Shown here piece after piece: positions 22,495-35,154 of a DNA stretch of 64,000 bases. The first letter of the stretch is position 1; every line of letters begins with the position of its first letter. Origin of the DNA: Rhizophagus irregularis (Eukaryota; Glomeromycota; Glomeromycetes; Glomerales; Glomeraceae); contig NC_089454.1 in NCBI RefSeq assembly GCF_026210795.1, positions 1,550,001-1,614,000 on the forward strand. Reading direction: 5' to 3'. Below the pieces are notes generated by a model, which saw only the letters and a program-made list of their open reading frames with translations, ran no database searches and was not told the origin of the DNA. The translations under genes and the position numbers were made by a program.

Positions 22495-24580
22495 ATGACA
22501 TTTTACTCTGATCCAAATTTTATATCAGAGCTATCTTTAACTTGTCATCAAGCATATAAATCATTATCGAAAAAATCTGATAAACCCATAGGAATTCAGC
22601 ATAAATTTGAGTGGACTGTACTTTCTGGCATAATTGCTTGTCATATCACAGGTAAAAAAATAGTATACACGTTAATTTAGTAGAATGATATATGATATAT
22701 TTCTCATTAAAAATTATTTTTCAGATACTGGAAAATATAGTTTAACATGTATTTCACTAGGGTAAATAAATTTTACATCTAAATTATATTATATCATTCA
22801 TAAATTTATAAATTTCTTGCTTACGAGATTAAATGGGCCATTAGAAGTGGATTAAAATGTCTTCCACAAAGTAAACTTAGTAAATCAGGAGATTTGATTC
22901 ATGATAGTCATGCTGAAGTTTTGGCTAGGCGAGGATTCGTGAAGTAAGATATCAATGTGAAAATTTATTTCCTTGCTTTTTAAGGATCATATGAAAATTA
23001 ATCATGAATTCAGATTTATTATGAATGAACTGGAATTGGCTTTAACATCCGAATCAAGATATTTTCGGATTAATGAACATTTTAACTCTGAAACGGAGAT
23101 CCGGGATCAAATTGAGAATAAACCATTTTTATTAAAGGATAATAGATTGAGTTTTCATATGTATATCAGTCAAGCTCCTTGTAAGTGGTTAATATAAGAA
23201 TGTTCATTTATTTGATCCTAAAATAATCGGATTTGTATTAGGTGGTGATGCGTCAACAACAAGTTTAGCTTCAATTCAACCAGCCGAGCTACATGTAAAT
23301 TCTTATGATCATCTTTCAAGCCAAGACTCTCAAAGTGAAGATCGTGAAGATGGCAGAAATCTGAATACATATGATAAAGTTTATGTTGCAAAAGAAAAGG
23401 AAGGGTTTAGAAGAGGGAGATTAGATTATAATTCTTTGGGAGTCTTAAGAACAAAACCAGGTTTCTTTCTTATTTTATATAGACTTTCATAATTCTACCG
23501 ATAGGTTCATTAGAATCATATGATTTTAGGAAGAGTTGATTCAGAACCAACGTTGTCGATGTCATGCAGGTTGATTCACGAAGTTTGTACTTCTCACATA
23601 CATTTTATAGAAAATTAAATTATTTTTATAATTAATATATAGTGATAAAATAGCGCTATGGAACGTCGTTGGTTTACAATCTGCTTTATTATCTGAATTT
23701 ATCTCTCCGATCTATCTATCTTCTATCATCGTGGGTGATATGTTTTCACAAGATTCTTTGATCCGTGCTTTATATGGACGTATCGGGAATTTGAATGGTA
23801 CGATTTATAAGAATATAATCACATAAAAATATAGCCGCACGAAATTATATTTCGTGATTCGTTGACCTAATTCTCCTTATTTTTTAAAGATCTTCCACAT
23901 GAATATTCTTTATGTAAACCTGTCATTGTTAATACAAACAAACAATTTGAAAGATCAAAATTTTATTTGTCATCGTACTTTCCCAACGAGAATTTGATCC
24001 CATCAAGTACAGGTACATAAAAAAGTACTGTATTTGTTTCTTTCTTCGTGTCTTTTACATATATCTAAATTATACTATATTTAAAGCTGTAGTATGGTTT
24101 AAAGGAGCAAATTCTCCAGAAATTCTTGTAGCCGGAAGGAAACAAGGCACGGTTAAATCGAAGAAAACTGGAGAATATTCATATAAAACTCGGTATTCAA
24201 ACATTTTTTTTCCCCTCGGTTACATTATTTTATTAGTCGATTCACGTAGAAATCTTGCAATATAGATGTTCGGTTACAAAAGTTTGCTTATTTCAGAAAG
24301 TTGATTCATTATTAAAACGAATGCCTTCAAATTTGGTGCCTTTTAATTTAAGGTAAAAAAATCCACGGCTCATCTATTTAAAGAAATCAAATTCTTAGCT
24401 ATTTATTTATTATTTATAAATAGAAATTTTGTCGAGCCACAAAATAACAAGACTTATAGAACTTATAAGTTAGCAAGTAAAGATTATCAAACTGCTAAAA
24501 GAATGCTTTTAGAACAAAAATTTAATCAATGGATTAAATGCCCTAGCCAAATGTACGAATGTTTTAATTTAAGAGAGTAA
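22495..24580 (+). CDS. ADAT1: tRNA-specific adenosine deaminase 1 (ADAT1/Tad1)
   Basis: About ten exons. The deaminase/adenosine-deaminase-editase motifs are in order: [27 protein letters not shown] with the zinc His and catalytic Glu, [12 protein letters not shown] with the second zinc ligand, then [19 protein letters not shown] with the third Cys and [19 protein letters not shown]1 converts A37 to inosine in tRNA-Ala. Lysine-rich and hydrophobic C-terminal exons end at [15 protein letters not shown]. The splice after ARRGF is the least certain. An upstream in-frame ATG at 22453 would add 14 residues; 22495 is preferred for its purine at -3 and because homologues start close to the first motif. 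The 3' end nearly meets the opposing gene. Confidence 0.93.
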
Positions 24581-24598
24581 AGTATAATTACAGATAGA

Positions 24599-25303
24599 TT
24601 ATTCATTGCCAGGTGAAGATGGAAAAAAATCAGATGTGTGATAAATATTAAGAGGTTTCATTGGCGGAAGCCTCAGATCTTCAGAGTCGATCGATTTGGC
24701 CGTATTCTGTAACAAATAGTTAATAACTCTTATCTTGTTGCAAAACTTTCCAAAGAAACTAAATTAGAAATTGATTACCAATTTTATTGTATCTAATACA
24801 CGATTAATTGGATTTGTAAGAAATCCTTCTGCTGTTTCAACACGATCTGTTACTTCATTAACATTTTCTTTGACAATGTTTATGAACCGCTATCCAAGAA
24901 AAGTGCATAGAAAGAAATAAAGTTACAATGTTTCTAAAAAACCATCATTATATGAGATAATTTATTACTTCTAATGCGTCAATCTTATTATATAATGAAT
25001 CAAGGTAATGAGCAGCCTCATAAAGTTCTTTCGAAGCAACTTCTGAACGTGTTTCAGCATCAAAACGAACCTAAATCGGTCTAAATAATTGAGCTTTATC
25101 AAATCAAATAAATAAAATCAATACTCTAAAGAATTATATTTAACCTGTTCCAAAGATTTTTTAGTATCTTCCATTTGAACCGTTACATTCTCAATACCAT
25201 TGTGAATGTCTTTTATGACTTCGGTACTATTTTCATATACACATAAATGTTTTGCAAGTTCTTTTGATACTTCGTTAACAGGATTGTTCTTTTCTACTTC
25301 CAT
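24599..25303 (-). CDS. BLOC-1 subunit 4 (cappuccino)-like coiled-coil protein
   Basis: Four exons (25145-25303, 24969-25070, 24779-24889, 24599-24706) join in frame to 159 residues. The protein is almost all amphipathic helix. It contains SLYNKIDALERFINIVKENV and NEVTDRVETAEGF, then a proline-rich tail ending NIYHTSDFFPSSPGNE. This layout, including the closing F-x-[TS]-[SE]-D-[YF]-F-P, resembles animal BLOC1S4, a subunit of the complex that helps make lysosome-related organelles and sort endosomal cargo. The match is from memory of the family; another small coiled-coil endosomal protein is possible. Only 18 bp separate its stop from the ADAT1 stop, so the 3' UTRs must overlap. Confidence 0.62.
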
Positions 25304-25561
25304 TTTATATATTGAAAATCATTTGATTCAGTAATAATTTCCCTACAATTACACTAAAACAACAAGTATCACATGATTGTATCTGACATTAAAAAAAAAA
25401 ATTTTTTTCAAAAAAAAAAAATTTACTATTTGATTTGGTATTTTAGATTACTGGTAATTAAATTTACTATTACATGAAACGATATAAATTTCTTTATTTT
25501 ATTCTATGGATACAATTATTTATTTATTGATTTTTTGTATTTTTATAGGAATATAGCAAAA

Positions 25562-26082
25562 ATGGCTGCCAAGAAATCAAAAAAAGCCACCGAATCAATT
25601 AATACACGTCTTGCTTTAGTAATGAAGAGTGGTAAATATACATTGGGATACAAATCAACTCTTAAGACTCTTCGCCTAGGAAAAGGTTCGTACATTAATA
25701 AAATAAAATATGAATGTAATATAAGGGTCAGGAGTCAGCATTTTGTTTGAGTTAGCTGGCAAAGATAGACCTTCCAAGAATTAATGATTTTACATATAAT
25801 TATTTAGCTAAACTTGTTATTATTTCTGGTAATTGCCCACCATTGAGAAAACATGAATTGGAATATTATGCTATGCTTTCAAAAACTCCTGTGCACCATT
25901 ATTCTGGCAGTAAGTGTATTTTGAATTGATTACCGCATAAGCATAATTGAAGTTAATAAATAAAATTTGATTTACTAGATAATATTGATCTCGGTACAGC
26001 TTGTGGTAAATACTTTCGTGTAGGAGTGTTGAGTATCACCGATCCTGGTGATTCCGATATTCTTTCTAGTTCTTCTCAATAA
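25562..26082 (+). CDS. RPL30: 60S ribosomal protein L30 (eL30)
   Basis: Exons 25562-25685, 25808-25909 and 25979-26082 join in frame to 109 residues. [20 protein letters not shown], then [20 protein letters not shown] and [20 protein letters not shown] are near-invariant eL30 sequence. The end ([20 protein letters not shown]) is also standard. eL30 sits at the subunit interface, and in yeast its protein represses splicing of its own transcript. The first intron is 122 bp, but I did not see a clear kink-turn. Only about 200 bp separate it from APC1 downstream. Confidence 0.97.
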
Positions 26083-26286
26083 TAGTTATATTGTTGTACA
26101 TTTTTACTTACAGAAAATAATAAAATTATTTAAATTTTAATTCGTGACTATAACGCAATGTGATTAAATTTTAGATTTAGTGATTATTGGATTATTTTTT
26201 TAAGAAGCCATAATCACATCAGTATAAATTTAGCCCATAAAAGTAACTTGTACTCAAAGATTGCAGTGTAAATCAAAGTTATCAAA

Positions 26287-29200
26287 ATGGAAGTACGCGT
26301 TTTAGGAAATTTCGTTTCTTTTGGTGAAAGATATCATAAAGAAAATTTTCAAAAAAACCCACAAATTAAAGAGAATTCTAAGAATTTTCTCCCAAATTCT
26401 TACAATTTAACTGAAAAATTAACTAACTATTACAAGCTTTATGAGGGTTTTAATAGGACATTACATGAAACGAGTAATCTGGACGATTTTGAAGAAGAGC
26501 TTTACGTTTCTAATAAGACAGTTATTTGGAGTAGAGGAAATATTTTATATAAAACTTTCACATATGAAGAGCCAATTTTGCAAGCTTTGTTCGTTTGGTT
26601 TAAAGTAGCAAAAAGTTATTATGCTTATGAGCTTGAACGGAATTCCGAAACTTCTCGTAAGAAACCCGTACAAACGGAAAGACAACGAGCTCTCTTTGTG
26701 CTCCTCGAAAATTATGCAAAGGTGTATTTCTTAGATGGTCAACATTTCTTGATAAGGGTTCCTTCTTACGTGCGTCGTGCTTGGGCAATGAATGTTGGAG
26801 TTATTCTTCAATGCGACTCAGAGTCTTTAAATACATCAAATTATACCTCTGATCCCCTTCCGGTTCTCTACAGTATATTGGATCCTTTGGAGGATATCAA
26901 ACGTATTTCAATTGCGGATAAAATTTTTTATGAGGGTGAGAAAATCGATATATTGGGAATGACACAACCTTTCTTGGATAATGATGAAGCCGTGATATTT
27001 GTAAATGATTGTGATGTTCAAGACAATCTTATTATAGTCACATTGAATCGTAAAACTCTTCGGCATTCTGTGTATAGATATGTTATCAAGAAAGAAAGTA
27101 GTTTAAAAACGTTAGAAAGGATCTGTTCATCACCTGTTAAATCACGTAGCCAAAGAAATTCAAACGTCCGTTCTGATAATTCACTGCAAAATAAAGAACG
27201 ACGGATTTCTGTTGGACTTGACGATTCGTTTCAAGGATCCGAGGGGAGAAGTTCTCTTCAACATATGGATAGATCTTTATACGTAGCTGGTTTTAGCTCA
27301 GACGACATTTATAATGACTTAAGTTCAAAATTAGACGTAAAAAGCGATATTTTTATGGAACTTCTTTGGACAGAATCTACAGCGAAAATGTAATTAATAA
27401 TTTCTTAATATTTCGATCTTGTTTGAATTATTTATACTAACATTCTAATAATGATTAATTTATATTTTCATGGTCAAGTGATAAATTTGAAGAGAGCAAA
27501 GTATTTATAGCTCATGACTATGCCGGAAATGATGTTTTATGCTTATTTATTAAATCAAATCAAAACTTCATTGCATTGGATATTTTTACACATCATTCAA
27601 ATGAGTCAAAAATTTCGCTTAAATTTGAACTTAAGGCAATAGCAGCCTCACCGATCTCTGCAACTAGGCCTAATTACAATGATATTTTGTTTGTAAAAGA
27701 GGGAGTTAAACATCCTATTTTTGAACTATGGATTGGCTATGGCAAAATTATTCCATTGAATTTGGATTATAATTTCAAGGATTATTCTGGCAAAGCTGTG
27801 GAAGAGACATTATATGAAAAAGAATCTTTCCCTTTATCAACTTTTCATCATCAATTACTTGAAAAATACATTGTACCGGATAAAACCATATTAAATTTGA
27901 AAAAATTAAATTCGAATATTTTCGATTTAAAAGATAATGTTCGTCATCGTGTTAATTTGGTTATTTCTAACAATATATTACTTAGAATAGACCTTAACTT
28001 TATTCCGAAGTCTAAAATTGTTCAAAAATGTCTGGATGCTTTGAGTTTCGCGTTACCGACAGAATTATACTATAACTTAAAAGCACAATATCTTTGTTAT
28101 CAGTATGCCAAGGAAGATAATGTAAGATCAGAATCCAGAGGAAATGAGTGGGAAAAATTCGCTGTTGCTCTTTTGTCATTCTTACCTTTCTCCATATCAT
28201 TGCATTCTAATAATAATATGAAGACAAAAGAAACCGAAGGATGGGAGTTTTTACTTTCATCTTCACAACACGCAAAATTTAATTTCAATTCTTATTTGCA
28301 CTGCATACGCCCGACATCAAATCAATTACAAGCAATCGATGATTCTATAATAAAGATGTGTGAAAAGTCTCGGGAACCGTTTTTTACTAAAACAACAGTT
28401 AATCAAAAATTGTCGAGTTTTTTACCTATTATTCTTGTCACTCTTCATCTTGTTTATCAGGATCTAAAATTAGATACTTTAACACAAAAATATGTTGACG
28501 AAATTTTACCATTATTGATTCAATTATCAAAATTTCTTGGATGGGAGACTTATGTTGAATATTATAAAAGAAACTATGGATTAGATAAAAAGTTAACTGT
28601 CAATGAAGGTTTGTAACCTAATGCATTCTATGTGTATATTTTTTATTTTGAATTAATTTTTTCTCTCTAAAATTCAGATACTCTATTGAATTCAACATTA
28701 AGTTCTGATCATCCTTTCTTTACACCTCCTGATATAACTCAATGGATTTTGAAATGTATTCGAAATAATGTTGAACAAATCCAACCTTTTCCAGATCTTG
28801 CGGATATAGATCGAATCTTCTCAATGTCGGAGAAAGGGGAAATCTTAGTCCAAAATCCCAACTGCTGTGCAAGAACACGGCAGATATGCTCAATCTATAT
28901 CAAATTAATTTATGAAGGAGAAAAGGCAATGATTTTTGAAATGGTAAAATTTGGATTTACAAGTAAAGATATTGAATCTTTACCTTTTGGTATTGCACTT
29001 CCTTTGCGAGAAGCTATAAGAAAATGTAAAGAAAATCCTCCAGAAGATTGGCCTGAGGCAGCTTACATACTTATAGGTATACCATTTAATGATAAAAGTA
29101 TCTTCTTGATTGTGCAAACTTTATTAATGTAAATTATATTTACAATAGGTCGAGAAGATTTGGCAAAATTGAAATTTGGTACACCGATTGGTTATATTCA

Positions 29201-32200
29201 TTCTCGAGGAAATAAAATGGTAATAGTTACTTTTATTTCTAATATTTATTTTTTTGTGAATACTTATTTTTATTCATAACTGTAGGAACCAAAGCCAAAA
29301 TCTATTTTACAAGTAATAGAAACTACAATTCCCGCCCCACAGCAAGAAAATCGAGAAGAAATATACGCAAGCGAAATTTCAAATCACGAAATTACAGATT
29401 TGAGATTTGGCAATGATAAAAGATTGAACGAAGTTCAGCGACTTTTACAATCCAGTAACGTTGTACATATTGTATTGCATTCTACCGATATGAGGTATAG
29501 TTCGAACTTTCATTTTTGATAATTTTTATATTTATTTGAACCATTTTTAAAATGTTTATGAATTAATTAGTCAGATCGAAGAAAATTCTCCATTAGTTTT
29601 AGACCGTGTTCAGAACCATTGTTTAAATAATTTTGCACTTCCAGTTGGAAGAGGAATCTTAACTTATAGTACCACAACTCCTATAGTTACTGAACCTTTT
29701 CCAATTCCCGAAGCAAGTTTAACTATTAAGGTATTACCGTTCAATTCTACAATACAAGTTGATAGAACACTTCGTATACCGGATAATATTGAATGGCCAG
29801 AATTTCATGAAGGTGTTGCATCTGGTTTACGAATTCCTTCTAATTGTAATATAGAAGGATCTTGGATTTCGCTTAATAAACCAAATATGACTGATAATAG
29901 CAATAGCCACGCGGGATTTCTTTTAGGATTAGGACTCAATGGACATCTGAAAGCTATGAGTAAATGGCAAGCTGTAGATTATTTGATGAAAACTCCAAAG
30001 CACGACATGACAACTATTGCTTTGGTTCTTGGTTTGCCAGCTTCGTATATTGGTACTATGGATACGGAAATAACTAGATTTGTAGCAGTTCATGTTACGG
30101 CCTTATTACCGCCAAAATCAAACAGTTTAAATGTATCGCCCTTAGTTCAGTCTGCAGCATTACTTGGTATTGGCTTGCTCTATATGAACACATGTAATAG
30201 ATATATGGCTCAGATTATGCTTGGAGAAATTGGAACGAAGGCTCTAAAAGCGTCCGATAACTCAGAAACGGATTTCTCAGAAGGATATTCACTTGCCGCA
30301 GGATTTTCTCTTGGATTCATAACTTTGGGTCAAGGCGATGAAGCACGTGAATTAGCTGATTTGGATCTTTTCAAAGAATTAAGGTTATATATATCTGGAG
30401 GTAAAAATTCAGTAAAAAAATCGTCTAGTGCGATTCCATCCGGAAGTGGGGGTCGTTTGAATGGAAATGCTGATGGAGTCAACGTTAATGTTACTTCTCC
30501 AGGAGCGACAATAGCACTTGGATTATTGTATTTGAAATCGAACAAGGAAAATGTTGCAAAAGCAATTCCTATTCCAGAGACTGAGTTTTTCTTAGATTAC
30601 GTTAGATCTGATTTTCTTTTGGTTAGAATTCTTGCCCGAAATTTGATCATGTGGAGTAATATTAAATCTGATCAAGTTTGGGTCGAAAGCCATATACCTG
30701 AATATATGAAGAGAAAATTGGAGCAAAGAAATTTTGGTCATCAAAACGATGATGTTGATCCAAATTTAGAGTCTATTAAAAGGTCCTACTATTACATTAT
30801 AGCAGGAGCTTGTTTTAGTATGGCTTTAAAGTATGCTGGATCGGCAGACAAAACAGCATTGCAGTGTTTACTTTATTATCTTGATTTTTTTATGAATCTG
30901 GGTGTTTCAAGAGGTATTTACAATATTTATTTGATAATTTTTTTAAAAAATTTTATTAATACTCAATTTATTAGCTCCAACATTTGATGAAAACATCACG
31001 AGGTTTGCGATTAAAACTTGTTTGAATGTCTTAGCTATATGTACTTCGATTGTTGCGGCTGGTACTGGTAATCTTCAAGTATTACGAAAAATACGTAAAC
31101 TTCGCCAACTAGACATTAATCCTGGCAATACCGCTACCTATTTTCGTTCGTACGGGAATTATATGGTGATAAGTATGGCTTTAGGGTTTTTATTTCTTGG
31201 AGGAGGAAATTATACACTGTCAACATCCAATAAAGCTATTGCAGGATTGATTTGCGCTTTATTTTCGAGGTTTCCAGTTGAATGTTTTGATAACAGAGCT
31301 CATTTGCAAGCTTTTAGACATCTGTGGATATTAGCTGCGGAACCAAGATGTTTAATATTAAGAGACTTGGAGACTCGAGACGCTTGTCACGTGCCGGTTA
31401 AAATTACGTTTAAAGATTTCTATAATTCATCTGTTATAAAAGGGGCTGATGACACGAAAGAAACCGTAGTGAAAACTAAAGTTTTAGATTTGGTGGCACC
31501 TTGTTTGCTACCTGAATCAAAATTTATCCAGAAAATTGAAATTAATAGTCCAAGATATTGGCCAATAAAATTGGAGTTTGTTAAGAATTCGGATATGATT
31601 TCTGAGTTTTGGAAAGATCCTACAATATATGTCAAAAGAAAAACGGGACATTTGACCTATTCTGAGGTAAATTTTCTGCAAGTTAAATTTATTGATTTAA
31701 TATTTTTTTTTAAAAAAACTTTTATTTTTCTTATTTAAAATTTAGGATCCTCAAGGGTTATGGGATATATCCGCACATATATTTCCTAAAGGCAAATCTA
31801 TCATAAGCCCTAAAGTCAAGAAATCTAATGATCTAGATTTTATCAAAATCTTTTCTTCAGATCCTCAAGTTCAAGCATTTACGAGGTACCTTTGTGAAGC
31901 TTCTTCTGCGAATATTTATGATAAAGGACGAGAGTTGTCAACATTTTGCACCGAAATATTATCAGAGTGTTTAAATGGAAACAAACCTGAAGCTATTCAA
32001 ATTTACCTTGCTCTCTATCAAGTTCAGCAAAGTTTAGAACAAATAAGCGAAACAAACCTATGGAATCTTAAGTTAATCCTTGGGTATTATCATGCAAGGA
32101 AAACAAGAAATAATATAGACGATGGAAAAGACGAAAGATCATATGAAGAAAACGTGCTTATAAAAAAAGAGTATATTGAAGTATTAAAATCAAGGTTGGA

Positions 32201-32543
32201 TCAATATTTCGAAATACCTAAAGTAAATATTGAACAAACTAACGATAATATACAATATTTCGCATCTCTCTTACACGCATATCTAACAAATTCTGCACTT
32301 CCTGAAAGCGAAAAACTTGGAGGTGAAGGAAACAATAAAAGATTGTTACATTATTTATCTTCATGGCTTATTTATCACGAAATACCAAGTCGATATACTA
32401 TAGAAAATACTATAAGATACTCTAAGGATTTGAAAGCAAATACAAGTAGATTAACTAATGATGTGATATTACAAGTTCTTTCCGCGCTCTGGCCACATAT
32501 TTCTATTAATAGTTTAAGAGTTATTCAAAATTGTTTTACTTAA
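26287..32543 (+). CDS. APC1: Anaphase-promoting complex subunit 1 (APC1/Cut4)
   Basis: Exons 26287-27389, 27479-28608, 28678-29076, 29149-29219, 29286-29494, 29571-30913, 30975-31666 and 31746-32543 keep one frame for about 1,915 codons, close to animal APC1. The N-terminal half is a beta-propeller-like region with a low-complexity insertion (about residues 280-340). The middle carries the PC repeats that resemble Rpn1/Rpn2: HAGFLLGLGLNGHLKAMSKW, then TTIALVLGLPASYIGTMDTE, AALLGIGLLYMNTCNRYMAQ and FSLGFITLGQGDEARELADL. The C-terminal part holds AEPRCLILRDLETRDACHVP. APC1 is the largest scaffold of the mitotic ubiquitin ligase. The reading frame looks whole. Confidence 0.95.
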
Positions 32544-32856
32544 AATTATAGAAAGATTAATAAATTTGATATTAATTGCAATTTTTTTTCTTTTAATAAT
32601 ACGCAAGTAGTGCAAGTAGTGTAAGATATTTGTATTATGATAAAAGTAACGAAATTATTTATTATTCATATTACATTTTAAAGAAACAATAAAGAAACAA
32701 AGTTTGGTCGAATTAAATGAATTTGATGATTTAAAATATATTTTGCGTAAACTAAAGAACAAGAGTAAAATTAACATTTAGAAGAATAGCGTGTCGAAAT
32801 TTAATCCCATCATATATATAACAGAGGCCTATCTTTACCTTTAGTCAAGAGATCAT
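32544..32856. other. Short intergenic region between convergent APC1 and H2B
   Basis: About 310 bp of AT-rich DNA shared by two 3' ends. It has a small GCAAGTAGTGCAAGTAGTG direct repeat near 32604-32622 and two AAAGAAACAATAAAGAAACAA words near 32680. No gene seen. Confidence 0.55.
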
Positions 32857-33264
32857 TTACTTAGAGCTTGTGTATTTAGTAACAGCCTTAGTACCTTCAG
32901 AAACAGCGTGTTTAGCCAGTTCGCCAGGTAGGATTAAACGTACGGCCGTTTGAATTTCTCTGGAGGAAATGGTCGACCTTTTGTTGTAGGCCGCAAGTTT
33001 CGAAGCTTCGCCCGAGATACGTTCAAAGATGTCGTTTACAAAAGAGTTGAGAATGGACATAGCCTTGTTGGAGATACCAGTGTCCGGATGTACTTGCTTG
33101 AGGACTTTGTAAATGTAACTCGAGTAGGTTTCTTTTCTGACCTTGCGTTTCTTTTTGGTTTTGTCACCGGAAGCGACTGGTTTCTTGCTGTCTTTCTTTT
33201 CAGCAGGAGCTTTTGCTGGGGCTTTTCCGCCAGTAGCAGGTTTCTTTTCGGCTTTTGGACCCAT
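32857..33264 (-). CDS. Histone H2B
   Basis: Intronless, 135 residues. The basic tail has [20 protein letters not shown], and the core begins [20 protein letters not shown], followed by [20 protein letters not shown] and [20 protein letters not shown]. The C-terminal VTKYTSSK carries the conserved ubiquitinated-type lysine region. It pairs head-to-head with the H2A gene, the usual eukaryotic arrangement for balanced dosage. Codon use is richer in GC than the surrounding intergenic DNA. Confidence 0.98.
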   Translation of the reverse strand: MGPKAEKKPATGGKAPAKAPAEKKDSKKPVASGDKTKKKRKVRKETYSSYIYKVLKQVHPDTGISNKAMSILNSFVNDIFERISGEASKLAAYNKRSTISSREIQTAVRLILPGELAKHAVSEGTKAVTKYTSSK

Positions 33265-34013
33265 TTCTTTTATATATATATGATAATAAGTAATAGAAAA
33301 TAATTAGGATTATTTTTTTTTATGAAATATGAGAAAAGAGGAAAAAGAGGAAAAAGCGTCTTGATTAAATAACAAGTCAATAATTGCAAAAGAGTAAAGT
33401 TTAGGGAAAATAGAGGGTTTTTATATCTAAAATTCCTCCTGATTAATAACGCGAAAAAGCCGCGTCTTTAATATTTTTAGTATTTTGATCTTTGTTTGTA
33501 CCTGAATCAAAACAATAATCAACGCGCGGTGCTTTATTGAAATTTACTAAATCTACTAAATTTACTATTTATATTATTACTAAGTCAGACTCAGTCACGC
33601 GAGCGGAAAAATCAACGCGATCGGAAGAAGCTTGACGCGTATTTCATTAATTATTACTTGTTTAGGGTGGCTTTAACGTGGCTTTTATAGACCTCTTTTT
33701 CCTCTTTTTGATTGATCTGCTCATAATAAACAACACGTATTCTTTAATTAGTAATTGTTTACATCATAGTTTTAAAAAATACACCAAAAAGCGTGGCGCA
33801 CAAATTGTCTATAAATTAACCTCATTTTTTGAGCACCCCACACCCCTAATTTTTGAATAACTCTCTGTAACCAACCCATATTAAAAGGGAACGTCTGTCC
33901 GATTTTTTTCTTTCTAACATTTGTAAAGTAAAAGAGATTTACTCTAATCCAAAGTCACAAATAAAAATAAACTTTTTTGTACTTCTTTTTACTATATCCA
34001 TATTATTGTAAAC
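33265..34013. promoter_or_regulatory. Bidirectional H2B/H2A promoter with repeated AATCAACGCG boxes and an ACGCGT site
   Basis: The 749-bp spacer is the shared promoter. AATCAACGCG occurs exactly twice in the same orientation (33517-33526 and 33610-33619, 93 bp apart). ACGCGT, the MCB box used for G1/S control in yeasts, is at 33635-33640. More CGCG words occur near 33449-33464 and 33598, a striking cluster in AT-rich DNA. Cell-cycle control through MBF-like factors is inferred. Confidence 0.6.
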
Positions 34014-34421
34014 ATGTCTTCAGGAGGCAAATCTGGTGGAAAATCTGCTGCTGCTGCCGCTTCTAAAGCGAGCTCATCTCGTTCAGCTAAAGCAGGACTT
34101 CAATTCCCTGTTGGTCGTATTCACCGTCTGCTCCGTAAAGGAAACTATGCTCAAAGAGTCGGTGCTGGTGCTCCTGTTTATCTTGCCGCTGTTCTTGAAT
34201 ACTTGGCTGCGGAAATTCTCGAACTTGCTGGAAACGCTGCCCGTGATAATAAAAAATCAAGAATCATTCCTCGTCATCTCCAGTTAGCTATTCGCAATGA
34301 TGAAGAGTTGAATAAGTTGCTCGGCCATGTAACGATTGCTCAAGGCGGAGTTCTACCGAACATTCATCAAAACCTCTTGCCTAAGAAGTCAAAGAAGGGA
34401 GCCGCTGCGGCGGAAGTTTAG
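34014..34421 (+). CDS. Histone H2A
   Basis: Intronless, 135 residues. After an alanine/serine-rich tail the core is canonical: [20 protein letters not shown], then [20 protein letters not shown] and [20 protein letters not shown], ending [18 protein letters not shown]. The C-terminus is AAAAEV. I do not see the S-Q-[E/D]-hydrophobic motif that most fungal major H2As carry as the DNA-damage phosphorylation site. The acidic patch and docking domain are intact. It diverges from H2B. Confidence 0.98.
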   Translation: MSSGGKSGGKSAAAAASKASSSRSAKAGLQFPVGRIHRLLRKGNYAQRVGAGAPVYLAAVLEYLAAEILELAGNAARDNKKSRIIPRHLQLAIRNDEELNKLLGHVTIAQGGVLPNIHQNLLPKKSKKGAAAAEV

Positions 34422-35154
34422 GAAGCAATGATTTAAAGCAAGTAACGAAAAGGAAATGTCATGTTGGAACATGAAGGAACACTTTGTTAATAATTCATGA
34501 TTTTATTTCGCTAATAATTTTTTTTCCTTTATTTTTTACTTTTAAAGCTCTTTTAGTATTATCTTTTTTTTTCTACAACTAATATTCCTAATATACATTA
34601 TTTGTGGCATTAAGGATATTGGAAAAATGTATAAATATATTATTTTTCCTATCCGCACTTTAAATTTTTTTTATACGCATATATTTTGGTTCGAAAGAAG
34701 AGGTAAAAAAAATAACGAAAAAAGGAATAATAAAACTTCAAACTCCTTTCTTCTCAAAACGTTATTGAAAGAAATTAACGCAGTATTTTACTTTCTTTAA
34801 TAAAAAGAATTTCAATGCTGCGCCATTACAACAAAAAGTGAATTTGATTCTTAGGTTATTAAGCTTATCCAATTTCAACCGTGATTTCAAATTTTATAGT
34901 ATTTAAGGGAAAAAGATTTTTTAAGCTTAAAATGATTCCAAATATACAATAAGATAAAGGAGCTTTAGCGTGGAGGCTAATAATTACATATTTAAGTGGA
35001 AAAATAGACGATGTATAATCGTTTTGTTTACAGTAATAAGCTTAGATCTCATTGATTAATAAATAAATTAATTATATTTAAAAAACTTATGTTATTGAGA
35101 AATCTTTATTTATTGGTTGCGAAGTAAGATTATAATTACAAAGTCGGTAATCTG
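34422..35154. other. AT-rich intergenic region downstream of H2A
   Basis: About 730 bp with no supported gene or clear repeat. It ends exactly at the target duplication of the hAT element. Confidence 0.55.
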
